A stretch of DNA of 64,000 bases from Mixta sp031457955 (GCF_031457955.1 NZ_JAVDXN010000003.1:62001-126000), one strand, 5' to 3'; shown: positions 41,907 to 51,349, counted from the stretch's first letter. Made by a program: numbers and translations. The notes: a model not told the origin generated them from the letters alone.

Positions 41907-44570
41907 TTATGCCAGACGCGGGTTAACTTTATCTGCATCGATGTCGAATTTGGTAATGGCGTCCGCCACCACTTTCTTATCGATTTCGCCGCGTTTAGCC
42001 AGTTCACCCAGCGCTGCTACCACCACATAGGATGCATCCACTTCGAAGTGGTGACGCAGGTTTTCACGGCTGTCAGAGCGGCCGAAGCCGTCGGTGCCCA
42101 GTACGCGATAATCGCTGGCCGGGATATAGCTGCGAACCTGTTCAGCAAACAGTTTCATGTAGTCGGTAGAGGCAACGGCTGGCGCATCATTCATCACCTG
42201 AGCGATATATGGCACGCGCGCTTCTTCTGTCGGATGCAGCATGTTCCAGCGTTCACAATCCTGGCCGTCACGCGCCAGTTCAGTGAAGGAGGTTACGCTG
42301 TAGATGTCAGAGCCGATGCCGTAATCTTTCGCCAGGATCTCTGCGGCTTCGCGTACGTGACGCAGAATCGCACCTGAGCCCAACAGCTGCACTTTACCTT
42401 TGCTGCCTTCCAGGGTTTCCAGCTTGTAGATACCCTTACGGATACCCTCTTCTGCGCCCTGCGGCATTGCCGGCATGTGGTAGTTTTCGTTCAGCGTGGT
42501 GATGTAGTAATAAATATTTTCCTGCGCTTCGCCGTACATACGGCTCAGGCCGTCCTGCATGATCACCGCGACTTCATACGCGTAAGCCGGATCGTAGGAG
42601 ATACAGTTCGGAATGGTCAGCGCCTGAATGTGGCTGTGACCATCTTCATGCTGCAAACCTTCGCCGTTCAGCGTGGTACGACCGGAGGTGCCGCCGACCA
42701 GGAAGCCGCGCGCCTGTTGGTCGCCCGCCGCCCAGCAGAGATCGCCGATACGCTGGAAGCCGAACATAGAGTAATAGATGTAGAACGGAATCATCGGCAG
42801 GTTGTTGGTGCTGTAAGAGGTCGCAGCAGCCAGCCAGGATGCGCCTGCGCCCAGCTCATTGATCCCTTCCTGCAGAATCTGGCCTTTCTCATCTTCTTTA
42901 TAGTAAGCAACCTGCTCACGGTCCTGCGGCGTGTACTGCTGGCCGTTCGGGCTGTAAATACCGATCTGACGGAACAGGCCTTCCATACCAAAGGTACGCG
43001 CTTCGTCGGCGATGATCGGCACCAGACGATCTTTGATCGACTTGTTCTTCAGCATCACGTTCAGGGCACGCACAAAGGCGATGGTGGTGGAGATCTCTTT
43101 GTTCTGCTCTTCCAGCAGCGGTGTGAAATCTTCCAGCGTCGGCAGCTCAAGCTTGTCGGTGAAGTTCGGCTGACGGCTCGGCAGATAGCCACCCAGTTTT
43201 TGACGCTGGCCGTGCAGGTAGTTGTGCTCTTCGGAACCTTCCGGGAAAGTAACGTACGGCAGCGTTTCCAGGTTCTCGTCGGTGACGTCAACATTGAAGC
43301 GGTCGCGCACGTAGCGCACGCCTTCCATGTTCATTTTCTTCACCTGGTGCGCGATGTTCTTGCCTTCCGCGCTGTCGCCCATACCATAACCTTTAATGGT
43401 ATGCGCCAGGATCACAACCGGCTTGCCTTTGGTGTCCTGCGCTTTTTTCAGCGCCGCGTAGATTTTCTTCGGATCGTGGCCGCCACGGTTCAGCGCCCAA
43501 ATTTCGTCGTCGGACATATCTTTCACCAGCGCAGCGGTTTCCGGATATTTACCGAAGAAGTGCTCACGCACATAGGCCCCGTTGCGGGATTTAAAGGTCT
43601 GATAGTCGCCATCAACGGTTTCGTTCATCAGCTGAATCAGCTTGCCGCTGGTATCTTTACGCAGCAGTTCGTCCCAACGACCGCCCCAGATGACCTTGAT
43701 CACTTCCCAACCGGCGCCGCCAAAGATGCCTTCCAGCTCGTTGATGATCTTGCCGTTGCCGGTTACCGGACCATCCAGACGCTGCAGGTTACAGTTGATC
43801 ACGAACACCAGGTTATCCAGCTTCTCGCGGGTGGCGATCGTGATAGCGCCTTTAGATTCCGGCTCATCCATTTCGCCATCGCCAAGGAAAGCGTAAACGG
43901 TCTGGGCGGAGGTATCTTTCAGGCCGCGATGTTCCAGATATTTCAGGAATTTCGCCTGATAGATCGCCGACAGCGGGCCCAGGCCCATAGAAACGGTCGG
44001 GAACTGCCAGAATTCCGGCATCAGTTTCGGGTGCGGGTAAGAAGAGAGACCTTTACCGTGCACTTCCTGACGGAAGTTGTTCATCTGCTCTTCAGTCAGA
44101 CGGCCTTCAAGGAAAGCGCGTGAGTAAACGCCCGGAGAAATATGGCCCTGGAAGTAAACCAGATCGCCGCCGTCTTTGTCGCTGCGCGCACGGAAGAAAT
44201 GGTTAAAGCAGACTTCATAAATGGTTGCCGATGACTGGAAAGATGAGAGGTGACCGCCCAGCTCCAGATCTTTTTTCGACGCACGCAGTACCGCCATCAT
44301 GGCGTTCCAGCGAATTGCGGAACGGATACGACGCTCCAGAGAGGTATTGCCCGGATAGTCCGGCTCTTCTTCAACGGCGATAGAGTTAACGTAGTTGCTG
44401 ACAGCAGAGCCTGCAGCGACATTCACGCCGCCTTTACGCGCTTCGCCCAGCACCTGATCGATCAGGAACTGCGCACGCTCAACACCTTCTTCACGGATGA
44501 CCGATTCGATCGCCTGTAGCCAGTCGCGGGTTTCGATCGGATCCACGTCATTATGTAAACGTTCTGACAT
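41907..44570 (-). CDS. aceE: Pyruvate dehydrogenase E1 component
   Basis: AceE decarboxylates pyruvate with thiamine diphosphate and acetylates the lipoyl groups of AceF. The 887 residues equal E. coli AceE in length and are very similar throughout. The ThDP motif is in LGDGEMDEPESKGAITIATR and NCNLQRLDGPVTGN, with catalytic-loop residues near YGMGDSAEGKNIAHQVKKMN. It precedes aceF by 13 bases and lies 174 bases after pdhR, a gap that may contain the internal aceE promoter known from E. coli. Long open frames on the opposite strand are codon-bias shadows. Confidence 0.99.
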   Translation of the reverse strand: MSERLHNDVDPIETRDWLQAIESVIREEGVERAQFLIDQVLGEARKGGVNVAAGSAVSNYVNSIAVEEEPDYPGNTSLERRIRSAIRWNAMMAVLRASKKDLELGGHLSSFQSSATIYEVCFNHFFRARSDKDGGDLVYFQGHISPGVYSRAFLEGRLTEEQMNNFRQEVHGKGLSSYPHPKLMPEFWQFPTVSMGLGPLSAIYQAKFLKYLEHRGLKDTSAQTVYAFLGDGEMDEPESKGAITIATREKLDNLVFVINCNLQRLDGPVTGNGKIINELEGIFGGAGWEVIKVIWGGRWDELLRKDTSGKLIQLMNETVDGDYQTFKSRNGAYVREHFFGKYPETAALVKDMSDDEIWALNRGGHDPKKIYAALKKAQDTKGKPVVILAHTIKGYGMGDSAEGKNIAHQVKKMNMEGVRYVRDRFNVDVTDENLETLPYVTFPEGSEEHNYLHGQRQKLGGYLPSRQPNFTDKLELPTLEDFTPLLEEQNKEISTTIAFVRALNVMLKNKSIKDRLVPIIADEARTFGMEGLFRQIGIYSPNGQQYTPQDREQVAYYKEDEKGQILQEGINELGAGASWLAAATSYSTNNLPMIPFYIYYSMFGFQRIGDLCWAAGDQQARGFLVGGTSGRTTLNGEGLQHEDGHSHIQALTIPNCISYDPAYAYEVAVIMQDGLSRMYGEAQENIYYYITTLNENYHMPAMPQGAEEGIRKGIYKLETLEGSKGKVQLLGSGAILRHVREAAEILAKDYGIGSDIYSVTSFTELARDGQDCERWNMLHPTEEARVPYIAQVMNDAPAVASTDYMKLFAEQVRSYIPASDYRVLGTDGFGRSDSRENLRHHFEVDASYVVVAALGELAKRGEIDKKVVADAITKFDIDADKVNPRLA

Positions 44571-44744
44571 GGGGGTATTCCTTATCTGTGTCTAATACGT
44601 TGAATTGTCTGGAGCCTGTCTCCATGCATTCTGATTCAGTCCAAAATGCAAGGAGACAGGCCCGTCGCTAGTTATCGCGTATCCTTTTATTTCGCCGGGC
44701 GCTTTTTTAGCCCTGCAAAATCTATGGTTATAGCAGTTTACGCG

Positions 44745-45509
44745 CTATTCCTTACGTTGCTGTAAACGGCGCAGAGAGCGTTCACGACGTGTCTGCTCCC
44801 GGCTTCTGTCCAGCAATATCTCCTCGATAAACGCCAGATGACGGTGTGAAGCTTCGCGCGCCTTTTCCGGCTCGCGGGCCACAATCGCCTCAAAAATACT
44901 GGCGCGATGACTGCTTACCTGCGCCAGCATTTCCCGGCGTGAGTAGAGCAATTCAAAATTCTGACGAACGTTTTGTTCCAGCATCGGACCCATTGAGCGT
45001 AGCAAATGCAGCAGCACCACATTATGCGCCGCTTCTGTTACAGCAATCTGATACTGCATAACCGCATCGGCTTCAGCATCTAAATCACCGCTCTGTTGGG
45101 TATGTTGGATAGCCAGATGACAGTCGCGTATGCGCTGCAGATCCTCTTCGGTTCCCCGCAGCGCAGCGTAATAAGCAGCGATACCTTCAAGTGCATGGCG
45201 GGTTTCCAGCAGGTCAAACTGGGATTCGGGATGATCGGTGAGTAACGCGACAAGGGGATCGCTCAGGCTTTGCCAAAGGCTTTTCTGAACGAAGGTGCCG
45301 CCGCCCTGCCGACGCAGCAGAAGCCCTTTTGCCTCGAGACGCTGTATGGCTTCACGCAAAGAGGGGCGAGAAACGTCAAACTGCTTGGCCAGTTCCCGCT
45401 CGGGAAGCAGCTTTTCACCCGGACGCAGCGTTCCTTCCATTATCAGGGACTCAAGCTGCTGCTCAATCGCATCCGAGAGCTTTGGTTGGCGAATCTTACT
45501 GTAGGCCAT
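44745..45509 (-). CDS. pdhR: Pyruvate dehydrogenase complex repressor PdhR
   Basis: PdhR is a GntR/FadR-type repressor of pdhR-aceEF-lpdA and of respiratory genes, released by pyruvate. The 254-residue product has the GntR winged helix at the N-terminus (LRPGEKLLPERELAKQFDVS, RPSLREAIQRLEAKGLLLRR) and the FCD sensor domain (LLETRHALEGIAAYYAALRG). A perfect 17-bp PdhR operator lies 30 bases upstream of its start, so autoregulation is expected. It is first in the pdhR-aceE-aceF-lpdA order. Confidence 0.97.
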   Translation of the reverse strand: MAYSKIRQPKLSDAIEQQLESLIMEGTLRPGEKLLPERELAKQFDVSRPSLREAIQRLEAKGLLLRRQGGGTFVQKSLWQSLSDPLVALLTDHPESQFDLLETRHALEGIAAYYAALRGTEEDLQRIRDCHLAIQHTQQSGDLDAEADAVMQYQIAVTEAAHNVVLLHLLRSMGPMLEQNVRQNFELLYSRREMLAQVSSHRASIFEAIVAREPEKAREASHRHLAFIEEILLDRSREQTRRERSLRRLQQRKE

Positions 45510-45538
45510 TGTCCCTTCTTCTGCCAGGCACCGAAGTC

Positions 45539-45555
45539 AATTGGTAATACCAATT
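45539..45555. promoter_or_regulatory. PdhR operator
   Basis: AATTGGT-AAT-ACCAATT is a perfect match to the PdhR consensus AATTGGTNNNACCAATT. It lies 30 bases before the pdhR start codon, as in E. coli. Confidence 0.92.
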
Positions 45556-45932
45556 CCAAAAAAGTGACGCTAAAGTAACAAAGTATTCACCTGCTGTCTA
45601 TATGGCATCTGCCCGAAGCGCGGCGAAGCTCACATCAGCCAACAGGCGTAAACAGTAATGAAAATGGGCCATTAACGGCACAAAACGAAATCTGACCGCT
45701 GATTTTTACCAAACCTTACACGGATTTAGACCCGAATCTCATTCTATGTCATAAGCGAAAGCTATTCGTCTTTATTCCAGATAAATGGCACAAAAAAGAA
45801 AACCTGACGTGATGGCCGCAACGTTTTTGATTAGGGGCCATTTACGCAGAGAAAAAGCAGGTGCATTCGGAGTCGCTTACCACTATTCTTGGCTGCGTGG
45901 TAGCGTTACGCGCCACTTGCACTTCCGCATTG

Positions 45933-45950
45933 TGTAAAGCAAACAATACA
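45933..45950. promoter_or_regulatory. TyrR box (strong) upstream of aroP
   Basis: TGTAAA-GCAAAC-AATACA fits the TyrR consensus TGTAAA-N6-TTTACA at ten of twelve fixed positions. In E. coli aroP is repressed by TyrR through paired boxes. Confidence 0.7.
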
Positions 45951-45955
45951 AAAAA

Positions 45956-45973
45956 CGTAACGTCAGATATACA
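45956..45973. promoter_or_regulatory. TyrR box (weak) upstream of aroP
   Basis: CGTAAC-GTCAGA-TATACA is a weaker TyrR-like box. Its centre is 23 bases from the strong box, about two helical turns, which suits cooperative TyrR binding. Confidence 0.5.
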
Positions 45974-46046
45974 TGCGTATCGTCTGCTTGCAGGCATTAC
46001 AACGCCAACTCTTCAGGGAAGGCGAAGAACTAACACGAGGGTTTTT

Positions 46047-47402
46047 ATGGAACAACAGCAGGGCGATACGCTGAAACGCGGGTTGAAAAACCGCCATATT
46101 CAGCTGATTGCATTGGGCGGCGCCGTGGGCACCGGTCTGTTTCTGGGAATTGGGCAAACCATCCAAATGGCCGGGCCGTCGGTACTTCTGGGCTATGCCA
46201 TCGGCGGCTTTATCGCCTTTCTGATTATGCGTCAGCTGGGTGAAATGGTGGTCGAGGAGCCGGTCGCAGGATCGTTTAGTCACTTCGCCTATAAATACTG
46301 GGGCAACTTTGCCGGTTTCGCTTCCGGCTGGAACTATTGGGTGCTGTATGTGCTGGTCGCCATGGCTGAACTCACCGCCGTGGGAAAATATATTCAGGTC
46401 TGGTGGCCCGACTTCCCTTCCTGGGCCACCGCCGCGCTGTTCTTTGTATTAATCAACGCCATCAACCTGACCAACGTTAAAGTCTACGGTGAGATGGAAT
46501 TTTGGTTCGCGATTATTAAAGTCGTGGCGGTCGTCGGAATGATTCTGTTCGGCGGCTGGCTGCTGTTTAGCGGTAATGGCGGGCCGCAAGCTTCCGTCAC
46601 CAATATCTGGGCGCAGGGCGGCTTCTTCCCGCACGGCATCAGCGGGCTGGTGATGGCGATGGCGGTGATTATGTTCTCGTTCGGCGGCCTCGAACTGGTA
46701 GGGATCACCGCCGCTGAAGCGGACGATCCAACGAAAAGCATTCCGCGCGCCACTAACCAGGTTATCTACCGCATCCTTATTTTCTATATCGGTTCGCTGG
46801 CGGTGCTGCTCTCGCTCTATCCGTGGGTCAAAGTGGTGGGCGAAAGCAGCCCGTTCGTCATGATTTTCCACGATCTCGGCGAAACGCTGGTGGCAAACGT
46901 GTTAAACGTGGTGTTTCTGACGGCGGCGCTGTCGGTCTATAACAGCTGCGTTTACAGCAACAGCCGGATGCTTTACGGCCTGGCGAAACAGGGCAGCGGC
47001 CCGCAGGCGTTGCTGAAAGTCGATCGTCGCGGCGTGCCTTATGTGGCGCTGGGCGTATCGGCGCTCGCTACGGCGATTTGTGTGCTGATTAACTATTTGA
47101 TGCCGGGTGAAGCCTTTGGCCTGCTGATGGCTTTGGTGGTCTCGGCGCTGGTGATTAACTGGGCGATGATTAGCCTGGCGCATCTGAAATTCCGTAAGGC
47201 GAAAGATAGCCAGGGGGTGCAGACGCGCTTCCGCGCCATTCTTTATCCGGTTGGTAACTGGATTTGTCTGGTGTTTATGGCCGCGATTCTGGTGATTATG
47301 TTAATGACACCGGGCATGGCGATCTCCGTCTGGCTTATCCCAGTCTGGCTGGTGGTGCTGGCGATAGGTTACGCCATTAAAAACCGTTCCCAGCGCAGCT
47401 GA
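46047..47402 (+). CDS. aroP: Aromatic amino acid permease AroP
   Basis: AroP imports phenylalanine, tyrosine and tryptophan by proton symport. The 451-residue product has 12 hydrophobic segments and the amino acid-polyamine-organocation family marks: LKNRHIQLIALGGAVGTGLF at the N-terminus, GPSVLLGYAIGGFIAFLIMR, and ELVGITAAEADDPTKSIPRA between helices 5 and 6. ATG 46047 has GAGG seven bases upstream and gives the E. coli start. It is divergent from pdhR. In E. coli ampE lies next; here a pentoside utilisation pair intervenes. Confidence 0.95.
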   Translation: MEQQQGDTLKRGLKNRHIQLIALGGAVGTGLFLGIGQTIQMAGPSVLLGYAIGGFIAFLIMRQLGEMVVEEPVAGSFSHFAYKYWGNFAGFASGWNYWVLYVLVAMAELTAVGKYIQVWWPDFPSWATAALFFVLINAINLTNVKVYGEMEFWFAIIKVVAVVGMILFGGWLLFSGNGGPQASVTNIWAQGGFFPHGISGLVMAMAVIMFSFGGLELVGITAAEADDPTKSIPRATNQVIYRILIFYIGSLAVLLSLYPWVKVVGESSPFVMIFHDLGETLVANVLNVVFLTAALSVYNSCVYSNSRMLYGLAKQGSGPQALLKVDRRGVPYVALGVSALATAICVLINYLMPGEAFGLLMALVVSALVINWAMISLAHLKFRKAKDSQGVQTRFRAILYPVGNWICLVFMAAILVIMLMTPGMAISVWLIPVWLVVLAIGYAIKNRSQRS

Positions 47403-47406
47403 TGAT

Positions 47407-47434
47407 CCGGGCGCTCAGGCGCCCGGTTTTCTTT
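47407..47434 (+). terminator. Rho-independent terminator of aroP
   Basis: CCGGGCGC-TCAG-GCGCCCGG followed by TTTTCTTT, four bases after the aroP stop. Confidence 0.92.
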
Positions 47435-47562
47435 GCGCTAATAGTTATGCCCTTCACACTTTTCTCTTCGCAGTGATTTTGTCCATCTCGATGACCAACC
47501 TGTATTAGTCCCTGAGATCGGTAAGCCGTAATAATCATTTTACTGAACATCAGGAGAATACA

Positions 47563-48981
47563 ATGATGAAAGGCTCTGCGCTTTCTTTTAAAGAAAAGCT
47601 GGGTTACGGCATGGGCGACGCGGGCTGTAATATGATCGGCGGCGCGATTATGCTGTTCCTGAACTACTTCTATACCGATGTCTTTGGCCTGGCGCCTGCG
47701 CTGGTCGGCATCTTGCTGCTTTCAGTGCGCGTACTGGATGCGATAACCGATCCCATCATGGGCGCCATCGCCGATCGTACCCAAAGCCGATGGGGCCGCT
47801 TTCGTCCCTGGCTACTGTGGGTCTCCGTGCCGTATGTTGTATTCAGCGTGCTGATGTTTACCACGCCAAACTGGAGTTACGAATATAAGGTCGTCTGGGC
47901 ATTTGTCACCTACTTCCTGATGTCGCTCTCCTATACCGCAATCAATATCCCTTATTGCTCGCTGGGCGGCGTGATTACTAACGATCCCCATGAGCGCGTT
48001 TCCTGTCAGTCTTACCGCTTTGTCATGGTGGGTATCGCGACGCTGATCCTGTCGCTGACGCTGCTGCCGATGACGGAATGGTTTGGCGGCGGCGATCGGG
48101 CGCGCGGCTATCAGATGGCGATGGGCGTGATGGCGCTGATCGGCCTGTTTATGTTCCTTTATTGCTTCGCTACCGTGCGCGAGCGCATTCGCCCTGCCGT
48201 TCCCAGCAACGACGACCTGAAAAACGATTTGCGTGACGTCTGGAAAAACGATCAGTGGGTGCGTATTTTGCTGCTGACGTTCTGCAACGTCTGCCCCGGT
48301 TTTATTCGCATGGCGGCCACCATGTATTACGTCACCTGGGTTATGGGACAATCTACCCACTTCGCCACGCTGTTTATCAGCCTTGGCGTGGTAGGCATGA
48401 TGATCGGCAGTACGCTGGCGAAAGTCTTGACCGACCGCTGGTGTAAGCTGAAAGTCTTTTTCTGGACCAACATCGCGCTGGCTATTTTTTCCTGTGGCTT
48501 TTACTTCCTTAACCCGCAGGCCACGGTGCTGGTTGCCGTGATGTATTTCCTGTTAAACATCCTGCATCAAATCCCTTCCCCGCTGCACTGGTCGCTGATG
48601 GCGGACGTGGATGATTACGGCGAATGGAAAACCGGCAAGCGTATCACCGGCATCAGCTTCTCCGGCAATCTGTTCTTCCTGAAAGTCGGGCTGGCGGTTG
48701 CCGGTGCGATGGTAGGCTTCCTGCTCTCATTTTATGGCTACGATGCGGGCGCTAAACAGCAGGGCAGCAGCGCGTTGAACGGCATTGTATTGCTGTTTAC
48801 CGTGATCCCCGGCGTCGGTTATTTAATTACCGCGGGCGTCGTACGCCTGTTAAAAGTCGATCGTCATCTGATGCAAACCATTCAGCAGGATTTGGCGAAA
48901 CGGCGTGAAAACTATCGTGAGCTGAGCGCACAGCGTGAAGACAAAGCTTTTGCTATTAAACCAGAAGGAACGGCATCATGA
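47563..48981 (+). CDS. Glycoside-pentoside-hexuronide (GPH) cation symporter
   Basis: A 472-residue major-facilitator protein of the GPH group, which includes MelB, XynT/YagG and YicJ and co-transports glycosides with cations. It has 12 hydrophobic segments, the N-terminal KEKLGYGMGDAGCNMIGG, the cation-site region LLSVRVLDAITDPIMGAIAD with conserved aspartates, and TQSRWGRFRPWLL. AGGAG precedes ATG 47563 by six bases. It overlaps the GH43 gene by four bases, so transporter and enzyme are made together. Uptake of an arabino- or xylo-oligosaccharide from plant cell walls is inferred from the partner. It is absent from the E. coli aroP-ampE interval. Confidence 0.88.
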   Translation: MMKGSALSFKEKLGYGMGDAGCNMIGGAIMLFLNYFYTDVFGLAPALVGILLLSVRVLDAITDPIMGAIADRTQSRWGRFRPWLLWVSVPYVVFSVLMFTTPNWSYEYKVVWAFVTYFLMSLSYTAINIPYCSLGGVITNDPHERVSCQSYRFVMVGIATLILSLTLLPMTEWFGGGDRARGYQMAMGVMALIGLFMFLYCFATVRERIRPAVPSNDDLKNDLRDVWKNDQWVRILLLTFCNVCPGFIRMAATMYYVTWVMGQSTHFATLFISLGVVGMMIGSTLAKVLTDRWCKLKVFFWTNIALAIFSCGFYFLNPQATVLVAVMYFLLNILHQIPSPLHWSLMADVDDYGEWKTGKRITGISFSGNLFFLKVGLAVAGAMVGFLLSFYGYDAGAKQQGSSALNGIVLLFTVIPGVGYLITAGVVRLLKVDRHLMQTIQQDLAKRRENYRELSAQREDKAFAIKPEGTAS

Positions 48982-49952
48982 CTCAATGGCCCAACCCGTT
49001 AATTGAACAGCGCGCGGACCCTTTTATTTTACGCTACGAGGAGCGTTACTATTTTATCGCCTCCGTTCCTGAATACGATCGCCTTGAGCTGCGTTGCGCC
49101 GATACCATCATCGAGCTTGCCGATGCGCAGCCGGTGGTAGTATGGCGTAAACCCGATGTCGGGCCGATGAGCGCGCTGATTTGGGCACCGGAAATTCACC
49201 ATATTGATGGGCAGTGGGTGATCTATTTCGCCGCAGCGCCGACCCGCGATATCAAAGAGGGGCTGTTTCAGCACCGTATGTACGCGCTGACCTGCGATGA
49301 CGCCGATCCGTTAAGCGGTAACTGGCAGGATCGTGGCCGTATCCGTACGCCCATCGACAGTTTCGCGCTGGATGCCACGACGTTCAGCCATCAAGGCAAA
49401 CAGTGGTATCTGTGGGCGCAAAAAGATCCGGCGATTCCCGGCAATTCCAACCTCTATCTGGCTGAGCTGGAAAATCCCTGGACGCTAAAAGGCAAGCCGG
49501 TGATGCTCAGCCGTCCTGAATATGAATGGGAGTGCGCCGGTTTTAGCGTAAACGAAGGGCCGGCGGTGATCCGACACGGTAACCGGCTGTTTGTCAGCTA
49601 TTCGGCCAGCGCCACGGATGAGAATTATTGCCTGGGGCTGTTATGGATCGATGTGGATGACGATCCCATGCAGCTGGCGAAGTGGCATAAATCTGCCCGG
49701 CCGGTTTTCACCACCAGCTGGGAAAACCGCCAGTATGGACCGGGCCACAATAGCTTTACCGTGGATGAGGCGGGCAATGATTTGCTGGTCTATCACGCGC
49801 GCAACTATACGGAAATCGAAGGCGATCCGCTGTGGGATCCGAACCGCCATACGCGGATTAAGGATATCCGCTGGGATGCTAACGGCATGCCAGACTTCGG
49901 CGTGCCGCCAGCCGATACGCTGTTAAACCAGCGTGCCGTAAATGGTCAATAG
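48978..49952 (+). CDS. Glycoside hydrolase family 43 protein (probable arabinofuranosidase)
   Basis: A 324-residue five-bladed propeller enzyme of GH43. The three catalytic carboxylates are readable: the base Asp in QRADPFILR (~13), the pKa-modulating Asp in FALDATTF (~133), and the acid Glu in VNEGPAVI (~194). There is no signal peptide, so it acts inside the cell on material imported by the overlapping GPH symporter. The family includes alpha-L-arabinofuranosidases and beta-xylosidases; the former is more likely from the APEIHHIDGQWVIYFAA and GPGHNSF patterns, but this is not proven. Its last ten codons overlap the end of ampE on the other strand. Confidence 0.87.
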   Translation: MTQWPNPLIEQRADPFILRYEERYYFIASVPEYDRLELRCADTIIELADAQPVVVWRKPDVGPMSALIWAPEIHHIDGQWVIYFAAAPTRDIKEGLFQHRMYALTCDDADPLSGNWQDRGRIRTPIDSFALDATTFSHQGKQWYLWAQKDPAIPGNSNLYLAELENPWTLKGKPVMLSRPEYEWECAGFSVNEGPAVIRHGNRLFVSYSASATDENYCLGLLWIDVDDDPMQLAKWHKSARPVFTTSWENRQYGPGHNSFTVDEAGNDLLVYHARNYTEIEGDPLWDPNRHTRIKDIRWDANGMPDFGVPPADTLLNQRAVNGQ

Positions 49953-50777
49953 CGCGACCACCACCACAATCACCAGCGAGACTTTTTTTGCCAACGCCAC
50001 GGCTATCCGTGGCGTTTCCACGCTATCCCAGCGCTGATCGCGCTCCAGCGAATATTGTGCCAGATGGGTTAATACCTGATATTGCGGACGACGCAGGTCG
50101 CTTAATGCCGCAAACCAGGCCGGTAGCGCCCGCTCGCCGTGTCCCAGCAGCGCATACGCCGCGCCAGCCAGTCGAACCGGTAACCAGTCTACCCAATGCA
50201 AAATACGATCGATCCCGGAACGGGCGCGTTCAAACGGCGTATGGTGCTTTGCCAGCCAGCTCTGCCAGGCACGTAAAAAAGCGTAACCCACCAGCAGCAC
50301 CGGCCCATAAGCGCCGCCGACGATAAACCAAAACAGCGGGGCGAGATAAAACCGGTAATTGATCCACAGCAGCGCGTTTTGCAGCTCTTTAAGCGTTTCC
50401 TGCTGGTTGCACTCTACCGGCATGCCGTGAATCAGCGTCAGCTCTTCTGCCATGGTGCTACAAGCATTAGCATCGCCGTGACTGGCCGCCTTCAGGTAAG
50501 CGTGATAATGCAGCCGCATCGAACCTGCGCCGATACACAACAGCCCAACCACAATCCAGAACAGCAGCTGTACTACGCCAAAAAAGAGTCCGCGCAGCGA
50601 TAAAATAATCACCAGAACCACCAGCATCGCCACCACTGTCATCGCCAGCGTGCGCCATAGCGAAAAATGACGGCGGCGGCGGAAAAACGGCTCCAGCCGA
50701 TGATCAAGCTGCCAGTGTTCGCCCATTTTAAACAGGCGTTCCCAACCTAAAACCAGTAACAAGGAAAAAAGCGTCAT
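49923..50777 (-). CDS. ampE: Inner-membrane regulator AmpE
   Basis: AmpE is an inner-membrane protein co-transcribed with ampD and related to the CobD/CbiB-like membrane proteins; it was proposed as a sensory transducer for beta-lactamase induction, but its role is unclear. The 284-residue product matches E. coli AmpE in length and sequence (FKMGEHWQLDHRLEPFFRR, LQNALLWINYRFYLAPLFW, DWLPVRLAGAAYALLGHGE, VVALLTIYGTLV). About four hydrophobic segments are visible. It overlaps ampD by four bases upstream and the GH43 gene by 30 bases tail to tail. Confidence 0.95.
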   Translation of the reverse strand: MTLFSLLLVLGWERLFKMGEHWQLDHRLEPFFRRRRHFSLWRTLAMTVVAMLVVLVIILSLRGLFFGVVQLLFWIVVGLLCIGAGSMRLHYHAYLKAASHGDANACSTMAEELTLIHGMPVECNQQETLKELQNALLWINYRFYLAPLFWFIVGGAYGPVLLVGYAFLRAWQSWLAKHHTPFERARSGIDRILHWVDWLPVRLAGAAYALLGHGERALPAWFAALSDLRRPQYQVLTHLAQYSLERDQRWDSVETPRIAVALAKKVSLVIVVVVALLTIYGTLV

Positions 50778-51349
50778 GCATTCCGCTCCGGTAAATGTAA
50801 GCTGGCGGCGTCCGGTATGCCGCGCAGAAAGCGAGCCCAGTCAAACGCCGGGCCAGGATCGGTTTTACGCTCCGGGGCAATATCACTGTGCCCGGTAATT
50901 TGTGCCGGTGTAATCGGATAATGCTGCATCAGCAGATGCGTTAGCGCTTGCAAAGCATGATACTGCGCCTCGGTATAAGGCTGCGTATCAGTTCCTTCCA
51001 GCTCAATGCCAATAGAAAAATCATTGCAGTTTTCGCGTCCCTGCCAGCAAGATACGCCAGCATGCCAGGCACGCTTATCGAACGGAACATACTGCACAAT
51101 TTCCCCATCGCGGCGGATCAGGCAGTGCGCCGCTACGCGCAAATGCGCGATATCAGCAAAATAGGGGTGCGCCGTGGGATCGAGCGTGCCGGTAAATAGC
51201 GCATCAATCCAGGGGCCGCCAAACTCGCCGGGCGGCAGACTGATGTTATGCACCACCAGCAGGCTGGGAGCCTCCTCCTGCGGGCGTGCATTGAAATGCG
51301 GTGACGGCACATGGCGAACGCCCAATAGCCAGCCATCATTTAACTCCAT
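50774..51349 (-). CDS. ampD: 1,6-anhydro-N-acetylmuramyl-L-alanine amidase AmpD
   Basis: AmpD is a cytoplasmic zinc amidase that trims recycled anhydro-muropeptides and so keeps ampC beta-lactamase silent. From ATG 51349 (GGAGA seven bases upstream) the product has 191 residues. Zinc ligands are the His in LLVVHNISLPP, the His in ITGHSDIAPERK and the Asp in KTDPGPAFDW, with the catalytic glutamate in FSIGIELEGTD. There is no signal peptide, as required for AmpD. It is translationally coupled to ampE. No ampC or ampR is in the window. Confidence 0.96.
   Translation of the reverse strand: MELNDGWLLGVRHVPSPHFNARPQEEAPSLLVVHNISLPPGEFGGPWIDALFTGTLDPTAHPYFADIAHLRVAAHCLIRRDGEIVQYVPFDKRAWHAGVSCWQGRENCNDFSIGIELEGTDTQPYTEAQYHALQALTHLLMQHYPITPAQITGHSDIAPERKTDPGPAFDWARFLRGIPDAASLHLPERNA

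Larger units (their letters stand above)
45510..46046. other. Intergenic region between pdhR and aroP
   Basis: About 540 bases between divergent genes. It contains the PdhR operator (45539-45555) and, near aroP, two TyrR-like boxes (45933-45973). The frame of aroP is open back to 45861, but this part is leader sequence and not coding. No small gene is seen. Confidence 0.7.

Noticed and set aside
40941..42377. A 478-codon plus-strand frame opposite aceF and aceE
   Set aside because: It is an antisense shadow rich in Ala, Ser and Thr from the lipoyl repeats; no start signal or family match.
42477..44123. A 548-codon frame on the plus strand opposite aceE
   Set aside because: It mirrors the codon bias of a highly expressed, GC-rich gene on the other strand, lacks a ribosome-binding site and resembles no family.
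45861..46046. Upstream extension of the aroP frame
   Set aside because: It covers TyrR boxes and leader DNA; ATG 46047 has a good ribosome-binding site and matches the known AroP start.
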